Shown: positions 1 to 6,045 of the stretch, in pieces
How positions within the stretch are numbered: the first letter of the stretch is position 1
How the letters are laid out: every line of letters starts with the position of its first letter
DNA from: Flavobacteriaceae bacterium
GTDB lineage: Bacteria > Bacteroidota > Bacteroidia > Flavobacteriales > Flavobacteriaceae
Direction of reading: 5' to 3'
DNA: 6,295 nucleotides
Assembly: GCA_013214275.1 (NCBI GenBank)
Contig: JABSPP010000104.1
Location: forward strand, 1-6,295
The notes under the pieces: generated by a model
What the model saw: the letters and a program-made list of their open reading frames with translations, nothing else
Databases searched by the model: none
What the model was told of the DNA's origin: nothing
Translations under genes and position numbers: made by a program

Positions 1-274
1 ATGCTCAAAGAAAGGATGTTGGATGAAACTACCAGCAGGACAAGGAGAGGAGATTATTATGGTGAATTTCAAAGATTATGGATTTTTTATGCCATTAGAC
101 GCCAAAGGAAAGGAAGTAATTGTAGAGGGGAAAGCTTTTGTAAAGGAAACCTCTGTAGATGAATTAAGACATTATGCAGAAGACGCAGGCGAGAGTGAAG
201 AAGAAATTGCCAAGATTACCGAGCCTAAGCGAACACTATCTTTTGAGGCTTCTGGAGTTTTGATGAAAAAGTAA
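1..274 (+). CDS. DUF4920 domain protein, C-terminal part (5' end outside window)
   Basis: This is the 3' end of a gene that begins upstream of the window. The frame is open back to base 2, and the residues before the first ATG (base 23) read CSKKGCW, so that ATG is an internal methionine and not the start. Ninety codons are visible. The CxxxGCWM segment followed by a KDYGFFMPLDAKGKEV stretch and the tail (HYAEDAG, SEEEIAKI, LSFEASGVLMKK) are what I recognise as the DUF4920 family, common in Flavobacteriaceae and usually about 150-170 residues with an N-terminal signal or lipoprotein peptide. That N-terminus cannot be checked here. The biochemical function is unknown; the two cysteines could be redox-active or metal-binding, which is inference. 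The TAA stop abuts the TTG start of the mnmD-like gene, so the two are almost certainly co-transcribed. Confidence 0.85.
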   Translation, partial: CSKKGCWMKLPAGQGEEIIMVNFKDYGFFMPLDAKGKEVIVEGKAFVKETSVDELRHYAEDAGESEEEIAKITEPKRTLSFEASGVLMKK

Positions 275-988
275 TTGAAAGTGAAATCAGCTGGTGGTGA
301 ATCACCGAAAAGAGAAATAATCATCACTTCTGATGGTTCTACAACCATTTATATTCCTGAGTGGAATGAGCAGTATCACTCCAAACACGGTGCTATTCAA
401 GAGGCTTACCATGTTTTTATAAAACATGGTTTAGAAGCCTGTAAAACCTCGGAAGTTTCGGTTTTAGAAATGGGCTTTGGAACGGGCCTCAATGCTTTCA
501 TAAGCTTTTTGGAAGTTGAGAAGAACTCAATGAAAATATCTTATCACGGCATTGAAGCTTATCCTGTAAACTTCAATGAGCTTAGACAGTTGAACTATGT
601 AGCAGAGCTTCGTGCGGAACAGTTTGGAGAGACGTTTCGTCTGATGCACGACATACCATGGGAGAAAAAAAGAAAATTATCGAAAAACTTTGAGATCATT
701 AAACGTCAGCAGTCGTTCCATGAGATTAAGGATGAAAATCGATTTGACCTTGTTTATTTTGATGCTTTTGGTGCTAGAGTTCAGCCAGACTTATGGACTG
801 TGGAGCTATTTGCTTTGATGTTTAAAGCGATGAAGATCAACGGAATTCTAGTCACTTATTCCGCTAAGGGTTCGGTACGTAGAGCCTTGCAGACAGTTGG
901 GTTTGATGTGGAACGTTTAGCAGGTCCTCCTGGAAAGCGAGAAATGTTACGCGCTACCAAAATCAACTGCCTCGGGGAAAGCTTATGA
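275..988 (+). CDS. mnmD: tRNA (mnm5s2U34)-methyltransferase, stand-alone MnmD type
   Basis: A SAM-dependent methyltransferase expected to convert 5-aminomethyl-(2-thio)uridine to the methylaminomethyl form at the wobble base of tRNA, acting in the cytoplasm. The 237-residue protein has only the methyltransferase half of E. coli MnmC and lacks the FAD oxidase half, as is usual in Bacteroidetes. Visible signatures are SDGSTTIYIPEW (19-30), YHSKHGAIQEAYHVF (34-48), the SAM-binding loop EMGFGTGLNAF (65-75), EAYP (94-97), YFDAFGARVQPDLW (161-174), LVTYSAKGSVRRAL (192-205) and GPPGKREMLRA (217-227). The start is TTG directly after the TAA of the DUF4920 gene. No ATG lies before the conserved N-terminal motif; a GTG two codons further in is the only near alternative. 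No clear Shine-Dalgarno site precedes it, so expression may depend on coupling to the gene upstream. Confidence 0.88.
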   Translation: MKVKSAGGESPKREIIITSDGSTTIYIPEWNEQYHSKHGAIQEAYHVFIKHGLEACKTSEVSVLEMGFGTGLNAFISFLEVEKNSMKISYHGIEAYPVNFNELRQLNYVAELRAEQFGETFRLMHDIPWEKKRKLSKNFEIIKRQQSFHEIKDENRFDLVYFDAFGARVQPDLWTVELFALMFKAMKINGILVTYSAKGSVRRALQTVGFDVERLAGPPGKREMLRATKINCLGESL

Positions 989-1140
989 AGTATTCAAAGG
1001 AAACTATTTTAATCATTTTGAGGCAAGAATCTGGGAATTAAACGCTTGGATATTACTCTGCAAACAAAGATGAATGGTGGCTCATTAAGGGAGCAGTTCT
1101 ACACAAATGTGGTTCGTTTAGAGGATAAAAAATATTCAAA

Positions 1141-1172
1141 GATCAGCCATTAAAGGTAAGCATGAGCTGATC
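1141..1172. repeat. Bulged inverted repeat (hairpin)
   Basis: GATCAGC (1141-1147) is perfectly complementary to GCTGATC (1166-1172). CAT (1148-1150) pairs with ATG (1162-1164), with a single unpaired A at 1165, giving a 10-bp stem with one bulge and an 11-base loop. No T-run follows, so it is not a canonical intrinsic terminator. The function is unknown; it could be an RNA structure downstream of mnmD, an operator, or chance. Confidence 0.4.
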
Positions 1173-1213
1173 GCTGGTGGAGATTGATGACGAATGGCAT
1201 AATTTTAACGAGT

Positions 1214-1258
1214 TAGAATGCCTCATTATTTTTAGGTGACTTTACATTCTATTTTTTT
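1214..1258 (+). terminator. Candidate intrinsic terminator of the DUF4920-mnmD unit
   Basis: TAGAATG (1214-1220) is the exact inverted complement of CATTCTA (1245-1251), and seven Ts follow at once (1252-1258). CCT (1221-1223) and AGG (1234-1236) can add three inner pairs. The arrangement of stem plus T-run, about 230 bases past the mnmD stop and before the next promoter, suits a terminator. The stem is AT-rich and the loop long, so it may be weak. Confidence 0.4.
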
Positions 1259-1298
1259 AAGCAACTATAAACTACTGTGTAAGTTGATGAATAAGAGC

Positions 1299-1306
1299 TA
1301 TATTTG
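1299..1306 (+). promoter_or_regulatory. Flavobacterial-type -7 promoter box for the M24 peptidase unit
   Basis: TATATTTG matches the Bacteroidetes -7 consensus TAnnTTTG exactly and lies 17 bases before the ATG at 1324, implying a very short leader. A good -33 TTG at 17-19 bases upstream is not present; a TTG sits only about 12 bases upstream. The box is therefore convincing by itself but the full promoter is incomplete by consensus. Confidence 0.5.
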
Positions 1307-1323
1307 AAAAAACTAACCATTTT

Positions 1324-2331
1324 ATGAAGAAATTATCTGTACTATTTTTTGTATTTGTCATTCAGTTTACTGCAGCTCAAATGTTATCTGAAAAAGATCG
1401 AGCATTGCTAAAAGATGAACTGTTAGAAGATCGTTTTCAACAGGTATTACCTCAACTAATGGATGAAGCCAATATAGACATGTGGCTGATCATTTCTAGA
1501 GAATACAATGAAGACCCTGTTATGAAAACCATGCTGCCAGCCACATGGTTAAACGCCAGAAGAAGAACGATGATTGTATTTTATAGAGATAAAAAAAATA
1601 ATACTTTAGAACGATTGGCAATTGCCAGGTATGATATTGGGAAAAGTATAAAATCAGCATGGCAAAAGGAAAAGCAGCCCGATCAATGGAAAGCATTAGT
1701 AGACATAATCGCTGAACGCAATCCCAAAACCATTGGGATTAATTATTCTGCACACTTCCCGCTTGCTGATGGATTGGTAAAAACAGCACACGAAGAACTT
1801 ATAAAGCATGTGCCAGATTCTTTAAAAGCTCGTTTGGTTTCAGCAGAAAAATTAGCAGTAGGATGGATTGAAACTCGTACACAGAAGGAAATGGAACTCT
1901 TCAAAGATTTGGTAAAAATAACACACGACATTATCGACGAGGCGTTCTCTGAGAAAGTCATTGTCCCCGGTGTCACAACTACTGACGACATCGTCTGGTG
2001 GATGCGGCAAAAAGTAACTGACTTAGGTCTAGAGACATGGTTTCATCCAACGGTAGACATCCAACGAACCGACGAAGCTTTGAAATCTCATATTTATTCA
2101 TTTACAAGAAGAGAAAAAGAGCAAGTCATCCAAAAAGGTGATTTGTTACACTGCGACTTTGGGATTACCTACATCGGACTGAATACAGACTGCCAGCAAC
2201 ACGCATACGTCTTACACGACGACGAGACTGAAGTCCCTGAATTTTTAAGAATAGCCTTTAAAAAAGGAAATCGGTTGCAAGATATCCTTACTTCAAACAT
2301 GAAAAAAGGTAGAACGGGAATCAAATTTTAA
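1324..2331 (+). pseudogene. M24 family (Xaa-Pro-type) metallopeptidase, N-terminal fragment of a frameshifted gene
   Basis: This is the 5' piece of an exported M24B-type peptidase, a family that cleaves Xaa-Pro bonds or related substrates with a dinuclear metal centre. Residues 1-18 form a signal peptide (KK then a hydrophobic core to FTAA, likely cleaved before Q19). Residues of about 25-185 resemble the creatinase N-terminal domain (VLPQLMDEANIDMWLIISRE). The catalytic domain starts near 190 and carries the first two metal ligands, D278 in HCDFG and D289 in NTDC. The frame then stops at TAA 2329-2331, just after KKGRTG. The missing C-terminal domain continues in the -1 frame directly downstream, so one lost base near 2317-2320 explains the break. 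Joined, the two parts give about 440 residues, normal for the family. By itself this 335-residue piece lacks H, E and E ligands and should be inactive. A sequencing error is a real alternative to true decay. Confidence 0.85.
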
Positions 2332-2642
2332 AGAATTCTTTACAACAAGCCAAACAGGAAGGATTGATACCGTCCATCTACACGCATCCTCTAGGAAAGT
2401 ACGGACATAGTGCTGGTACTACCATTGGAATGTGGGATGCGCAAGGAGGTGTCCCTTTCCGAGGCGATTATCCACTACACGAGAACACAACGTATGCCAT
2501 AGAACTAAACGTAACTGTAAATATCCCACAATGGAAAAAAAATATCAGAATTATGCTTGAAGAGGGAGGATTTTTTGGCGACAATTATTTTGAATACATC
2601 AACAAAAGACAAACTGCAATCAAGCCAATCAAGGTAAATTAA
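2313..2642 (+). pseudogene. M24 family metallopeptidase, C-terminal fragment of the same frameshifted gene
   Basis: Open reading in the frame displaced by one base from the N-terminal fragment, bounded upstream by TAG at 2310-2312. It resumes the protein at NQILKNSLQQAKQEGLIPS and carries the remaining catalytic features: THP and KYGHSAG with the His ligand (His codon at 2406-2408), YAIELN with the first Glu ligand (codon at 2502-2504) and MLEEGGFFG with the second. The first usable start inside it is a TTG at 2364, which has no Shine-Dalgarno site and would leave a 92-residue product without the two Asp ligands, so independent function is unlikely. The TAA stop shares its last A with the ATG of the membrane protein gene that follows, which indicates translational coupling in the original operon. 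Confidence 0.82.
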
Positions 2643-3424
2643 TGCGCTCTATCCCCAAATACGATTTACTGCGTATTTTTAAGATATTCATTCGAAGAAT
2701 TGGACTGCTATTCTTATTTGTGATAGCCCTATATTTTGATGGAACCCATTTTGCTTCTCTATTCCCACATGCACAGTTGATGACCAATATTTTTATGGTC
2801 ATTGCCTTTGCTATTTTATATATCCGTTCCAATAAGAGAACTCGTGAATTGATGGTTTATGCAGTAATTATAGGGTTTGGCGGAGAATACTTGTTTTCTG
2901 TTGGATTGAATATGTACACCTATCGATTGGAAAACGTCCCTTGGTACATCGCTTTTGGACATGCCGCAGTTTATGCAAGAGTCTATATGTTTTCTAAAGC
3001 ACCTATCATACAGAAATACAGCAGAGAAATTACACAATTTTTATACCTGCTCATCTCTATCGTTGCTTTTGTTTATTGGATAGTGTTTAACGATGTTTTT
3101 GGACTGGTCATGACACTTGGTGTCTTTTTAATGCTAATGAAACGTCCAAGAGACAGACTCTTTTTCCTGACAATGTATATGGTTGTGGCCGTTCTAGAGA
3201 TCGGAGGAACAGCCTATTCCACTTGGGTGTGGCCAGACATTGCCTTTGGAGTTTTTCCATTGTTACCAAGTAACAACCCACCTAGTGGGATTAGTTTGTT
3301 CTACTTCTTATTGGACATTGGCTGCTTTGTGATGTACATCTTAATCAACAGAAAATCATGGAATCGTTTTAAAAATATTCAGAAATATCAATTGAAAAGT
3401 AGACACAATGACAAAGAAAGTTAA
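2642..3424 (+). CDS. Conserved-looking multi-pass membrane protein of unknown function (about 8 helices)
   Basis: I do not recognise a named family. The 260-residue protein has about eight hydrophobic segments, near residues 17-34, 45-62, 70-89, 100-117, 130-149, 151-166, 173-191 and 216-235, with basic loops (RSNKRTRE 62-69, KRPRDR 167-172, NRKSWNRFK 236-244) that suggest several cytoplasmic turns and a cytoplasmic, basic C-terminus. Possible signature residues inside the membrane region are FGGEYLFSVGLNMYTYR (79-95), NVPWYIAFGHAAVYA (98-112), VLEIGGTAYSTWVW (184-197) and the PSNNPPSGIS loop (209-218); clustered E, H, R and Y within helices hint at an enzyme or transporter rather than a pure anchor, which is inference. 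The start overlaps the M24 stop (TAATG), and its last 17 bases overlap the Kir channel gene, so all three appear to be one transcription unit. Confidence 0.8.
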   Translation: MRSIPKYDLLRIFKIFIRRIGLLFLFVIALYFDGTHFASLFPHAQLMTNIFMVIAFAILYIRSNKRTRELMVYAVIIGFGGEYLFSVGLNMYTYRLENVPWYIAFGHAAVYARVYMFSKAPIIQKYSREITQFLYLLISIVAFVYWIVFNDVFGLVMTLGVFLMLMKRPRDRLFFLTMYMVVAVLEIGGTAYSTWVWPDIAFGVFPLLPSNNPPSGISLFYFLLDIGCFVMYILINRKSWNRFKNIQKYQLKSRHNDKES

Positions 3425-4334
3425 AGATCCGGGACTGGGATACCGTACATCTAAAAATGCAAAAAAGCTTATAAACCATGATGGAACTTCAAACGTTATT
3501 CATCACAACCGAACATCTGGAATGTACGATCTGTATTCCTATCTCATAGAGGTATCGTGGAGAAAGTTTTTTCTCTTCGTAATTACAACATATATCCTTG
3601 CGAATATCTTTTTTGCCATCGTTTATTATCTTATTGGGATAGAACAAATTACTCCAACAACAGGAAATACACTGAACGATCTATTAAATGGATTCTTTTT
3701 TAGTGCTCAGACCATCACAACCGTAGGTTATGGAGGAATTTCTCCACAAGGTACTGCGGCGAATATGATCGCATCTTTTGAGGCTATGATCGGATTGTTA
3801 GGATTTTCATTTGTTACAGGATTGCTCTACGGTCGGTTTTCAAAACCAAGGGCAGCAGTCAAATTCAGTGATTATTTAGTTGTGAAACATCACAAAAAAA
3901 ACAGGGCAATTATGTTCAGGCTGATGAACAGTCGTAAGGGTATGATGATCCAACCAAAGATTACCGTAACGCTTGCCATTACAGAATTGGATGACAAAAT
4001 TAATGACTATCAGCGAAAGTTCTATCAACTAAAACTGGAAAGAGATCAGATTATGTACTTACCTACCATGTGGACTATTGTACACGAATTGGATCAAGAA
4101 AGTCCGTTGTCGATATTTAGTGATGAAGAACTACAAGACCTCAATGCAGAGCTTTATATTTTACTTGAGTATCACGATCAAGCTTTTTCTCAAAAACTTT
4201 TTAAGGTACATTCCTATGAGTTCACCCAACTAAAAATAAACCAGCAGTTTGTGCCTTCTTTACTGTTTGATAAAGACGGAAATACTCTCTTGGATCACCA
4301 TACGTTGAATCAGTTAAAAGAGTACCGAAGTTAG
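3408..4334 (+). CDS. Inward-rectifier-type potassium channel (KirBac-like)
   Basis: A two-helix potassium channel subunit, expected to assemble as a tetramer in the inner membrane. In order it shows a cytoplasmic N-terminus, an amphipathic slide helix near 40-52 (DLYSYLIEVSWRK), outer helix TM1 (about 53-77), pore helix (about 91-103), the selectivity filter TVGYG (105-109), inner helix TM2 (about 119-142, EAMIGLLGFSFVTGLLYGRF) and a Kir-type cytoplasmic beta domain from FSKPRA to the end. The sequence SPQGTAANMIASFEA after the filter and the RFSKPRA junction separate Kir channels from other two-helix K+ channels. Length (308) is normal for KirBac proteins. The glutamate typical of the pore helix before the filter in Kir channels (ET) is Q101 here. 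The ATG at 3408 lies inside the preceding membrane protein gene and has no Shine-Dalgarno site, consistent with coupled translation. The 3' end overlaps an opposing gene by 21 bases. Confidence 0.93.
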   Translation: MTKKVKDPGLGYRTSKNAKKLINHDGTSNVIHHNRTSGMYDLYSYLIEVSWRKFFLFVITTYILANIFFAIVYYLIGIEQITPTTGNTLNDLLNGFFFSAQTITTVGYGGISPQGTAANMIASFEAMIGLLGFSFVTGLLYGRFSKPRAAVKFSDYLVVKHHKKNRAIMFRLMNSRKGMMIQPKITVTLAITELDDKINDYQRKFYQLKLERDQIMYLPTMWTIVHELDQESPLSIFSDEELQDLNAELYILLEYHDQAFSQKLFKVHSYEFTQLKINQQFVPSLLFDKDGNTLLDHHTLNQLKEYRS

Positions 4335-4511
4335 ATACTTGAATCCCAAGAAGAGAACAATAACAATTGTTCCGTAGAGTGCTACTTTTTTGGCAGCATT
4401 TTTATAATAGGCCTCGTGATTTTTTGCGTCTTTCCTGTAAGAAATAACCATAAGAATGACAAAAGCAACAGCAAAAACAATGGCAAAAGCAATGCGTCCC
4501 GGAGTAAACAT
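4314..4511 (-). CDS. Small two-helix membrane protein, conserved hypothetical type
   Basis: A 65-residue protein with a first hydrophobic helix at about 6-24 (GRIAFAIVFAVAFVILMVISY), a polar, basic stretch YRKDAKNHEAYYKNAAKK (25-42) and a second helix at about 43-60 (VALYGTIVIVLFLGF). The opening MFTPGR and the central YRKDxKxHxxYYK pattern match small membrane proteins I associate with Flavobacteriaceae; no function is known to me. It is a better candidate than the overlapping 81-codon minus-strand frame because of this pattern and a TAnnTTTG box 16 bases before its start. It runs tail-to-tail against the Kir channel gene with a 21-base overlap, so the two transcripts are antisense to each other at their 3' ends. 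Confidence 0.78.
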   Translation of the reverse strand: MFTPGRIAFAIVFAVAFVILMVISYRKDAKNHEAYYKNAAKKVALYGTIVIVLFLGFKYLTSVLF

Positions 4512-4527
4512 AAAGTTGTATTTTTAG

Positions 4528-4535
4528 CAAAATTA
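4528..4535 (-). promoter_or_regulatory. Flavobacterial-type -7 promoter box for the small membrane protein
   Basis: On the minus strand these bases read TAATTTTG, an exact match to TAnnTTTG, with 16 bases between the box and the ATG (4511-4509). No TTG is seen at the expected -33 spacing, so the match covers the -7 half only. Confidence 0.45.
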
Positions 4536-4555
4536 GGAATTATACAGTTAGATAG

Positions 4556-4584
4556 TTGAAAAGTCTTAAAATAAAATAGATTCA
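4556..4584 (+). promoter_or_regulatory. Weak candidate promoter for the dehydrogenase-HAD-pyrophosphohydrolase unit
   Basis: TTG (4556-4558) is followed after 18 bases by TAGATTCA (4577-4584), which matches six of eight positions of TAnnTTTG when the two n positions are counted. The spacing is right for a Bacteroidetes -33/-7 pair, and it lies 49 bases before the ATG at 4634. Another near match, TAGCTTTA at about 4594-4601, is closer to the gene but lacks a spaced TTG. Low certainty. Confidence 0.28.
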
Positions 4585-4633
4585 GGCTTCTGTTAGCTTT
4601 AATAACCCACCATTTGAAAATCACCATTACAAG

Positions 4634-5356
4634 ATGAAGACAGCCATTGTTTTTGGAGCAACCTCGGGAATAGGAAGAGCGTTAACTGAAATTTTAATCC
4701 AAGAAGGATATCAGGTGGCCATTACAGGAAGGAGGCTGGAAAAGCTAGAAGAGATAAAAGATCAATACCCAAATCAAGTAGTCATCTATCAGAATGATAT
4801 TCAGCAAACCGAGAAGGTAGCAGATGTTTTTGGACAGATCGTAAAGAAATTTGAAAAAATCGATTTGGTAATACAATCTTCAGGAGTAGGATATATCAAT
4901 TCCAAACTCGAATGGGAAAAAGAACACGAAACCATCAAAACGAATGTTACAGGTGTCACCAGATTATACGATTTAGCCTACAACCAATTCAGAAAACAAG
5001 AATATGGCCATTTGGTGGGCATCACCTCTATTGCCTCCATTCGAGGAAATCGTGGGGCTCCCGCTTATTTTGCCTCAAAAGCCTTTCAGAAAGCCTATCT
5101 AGAAAGCCTGTTTATTAAAACAAAAACCATTCAGTCAAATCAAGTGTGGGTGACCGATATCCGTCCAGGATTTGTGGATACAGCCATGGCAATAGGAGAT
5201 GGAATCTTTTGGCTGGTTCCTCTAGAAAAAGCAGCTCAACAAATTTTTTCAGCGATCAAAAGAAAAAAACGAGTAGCATACATCTCCAAACGCTGGAGTC
5301 TAATTGCTTTTGTATTAAAAATCTTACCAGCGTGGTTGCTAAAAAAAATCCTTTGA
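4634..5356 (+). CDS. Short-chain dehydrogenase/reductase (SDR family oxidoreductase)
   Basis: A 240-residue classical-size SDR that should reduce or oxidise a carbonyl/alcohol substrate with a nicotinamide cofactor; the substrate cannot be read from the sequence. The Rossmann glycine motif is GATSGIG (8-14) directly after the first strand. The TGRR segment (31-34) after the second strand favours NADPH. N104 (in TNVTG), S132 (ITSIAS), Y145 and K149 (YFASK) make the catalytic set, and RPGFVDTAM (177-185) is the usual PG region. The NNAG motif is replaced by QSSG (81-84). The C-terminus (222-240) is hydrophobic with interspersed lysines and may touch the membrane. The ATG is well placed just before the first beta strand, with no Shine-Dalgarno site. 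It heads a unit with the HAD gene, which starts three bases after its TGA. Confidence 0.9.
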   Translation: MKTAIVFGATSGIGRALTEILIQEGYQVAITGRRLEKLEEIKDQYPNQVVIYQNDIQQTEKVADVFGQIVKKFEKIDLVIQSSGVGYINSKLEWEKEHETIKTNVTGVTRLYDLAYNQFRKQEYGHLVGITSIASIRGNRGAPAYFASKAFQKAYLESLFIKTKTIQSNQVWVTDIRPGFVDTAMAIGDGIFWLVPLEKAAQQIFSAIKRKKRVAYISKRWSLIAFVLKILPAWLLKKIL

Positions 5357-5359
5357 GTA

Positions 5360-6040
5360 TTGAAAAAAAAGCACCTCATTGTTTTTGACATAGACGACAC
5401 ACTTACCAAGAGTGAGTACCAGCATCAGAAAGCCTACGTAAAAACGATGAAAGAGATGGGAATTTGTGAGACCAACGACCAATGGGAGACTTCCCAACAT
5501 GTGACTGATAGCTACATACTTAAAGAACATTATGAAGCATATTTTAAGAAGAAATTCGATTTCTCACTGATCCCTGAATTTGAAAAAAAGATGACTAAAG
5601 CAATGCTAGAATTGCCAGAAACGAAGGCCATAGAAGGAGCGAAGGAAGCAGTGCGCTTCTTCCTCAGAGATACCGACTATGCTATTTGCTTCGCGACAGG
5701 CTCATTATTGGCCCCAGCATTGCTAAAGTTAGAACAAGCTGGGGTTTATTGTATCCCTGATCTGTTGGAGACTTCCAATACCATTTACACCAGAGAAAAT
5801 ATTGTAAAATCAGCCATTAAAAAAGCGAAAAATTATTTTCAAGTGACTACTTTTGAAAATATTATCTCGGTTGGTGATGGTGTATGGGATGTGAAAACAG
5901 CCAAGAATCTAGGAATTTATTTTTTGGGAATCCGAGATAAAAATTTAAAAGAATTTCAACAATTAAGGATTAAAAGTCACATTCAAGATTGGAGTGATTT
6001 TGACTTTGAAAGAGTAAAAGTAGAATTAGGAATTAACTGA
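5360..6040 (+). CDS. HAD-superfamily hydrolase (phosphatase-like, C1 cap)
   Basis: A 226-residue soluble haloacid-dehalogenase-superfamily protein, most likely a phosphatase acting on a small phosphorylated metabolite; the exact substrate is not evident. Motif I is FDIDDT with nucleophile D10 and acid/base D12. A helical C1 cap occupies about 16-90. Motif II is FATGS (T113), a conserved Lys of motif III is probably K150, and motif IV is SVGDGVWDV (D173, D178). The start is TTG at 5360: it is the only plausible one because motif I begins eight residues later and the first in-frame ATG (residue 30) would remove it. It lies in the same frame as the SDR gene, separated by TGA and one codon. The MazG-like gene follows after five bases, which suggests one operon. 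Confidence 0.88.
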   Translation: MKKKHLIVFDIDDTLTKSEYQHQKAYVKTMKEMGICETNDQWETSQHVTDSYILKEHYEAYFKKKFDFSLIPEFEKKMTKAMLELPETKAIEGAKEAVRFFLRDTDYAICFATGSLLAPALLKLEQAGVYCIPDLLETSNTIYTRENIVKSAIKKAKNYFQVTTFENIISVGDGVWDVKTAKNLGIYFLGIRDKNLKEFQQLRIKSHIQDWSDFDFERVKVELGIN

Positions 6041-6045
6041 GATAT

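Larger units (their letters stand above)
989..1323 (+). other. Gap without an intact gene; possible remnant of a decayed coding region
   Basis: No complete gene is visible in this 335-bp stretch on either strand. Several short open fragments look coding-like but lie in different frames: YEVFKGNYFNHFEARIWELN from about 984, LGIKRLDITLQTKM continuing to NVVRLEDKKYSKISH (about 1031-1149, stop 1150-1152), IKGKHELIAGGD (about 1149-1184), and EIDDEWHNFNELE (about 1180-1218). An ATG at 985 overlaps the mnmD stop but its frame closes after 18 codons. Taken together they could be one small gene broken by several indels, or chance. I do not recognise any family in the pieces. The stretch also contains two inverted repeats and the promoter-like box of the next gene, listed separately. 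Confidence 0.35.

Noticed and set aside
23..25. ATG at base 23 as the start of the first gene
   Set aside because: The family motif CxxxGCW lies in frame just upstream, so the gene begins outside the window.
1743..1991. Minus-strand open frame of 82 codons inside the M24 gene
   Set aside because: Serine- and cysteine-rich composition typical of an antisense shadow, and fully within a recognised coding region.
2299..2331. Programmed -1 frameshifting to make a full-length M24 peptidase
   Set aside because: The run AAAAAAGG at 2302-2309 and the AAATTTTA stretch are not in the X XXY YYZ register of the incoming frame, and I see no strong hairpin just downstream. A lost base is the simpler explanation.
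2629..3037. Two minus-strand open frames within the eight-helix membrane protein gene
   Set aside because: No recognisable motifs; they lie opposite a protein with clear hydrophobic periodicity and operon-like junctions.
4355..4372. GAACAAT/ATTGTTC inverted repeat with a 4-base loop as a terminator for the channel gene
   Set aside because: It lies in the coding sequence of the opposing small gene, has no T-run on either side, and can be explained by its repeated Ile/Val codons.
4382..4627. 81-codon minus-strand open frame with a leucine-rich stretch
   Set aside because: It overlaps most of the better-supported small membrane protein gene in another frame, and its leucine run is a frame-shadow of that gene's alanine/valine-rich helix.
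4912..5388. Two plus-strand open frames overlapping the SDR gene
   Set aside because: Out-of-frame shadows of the SDR, whose Rossmann and YxxxK motifs establish the true frame.
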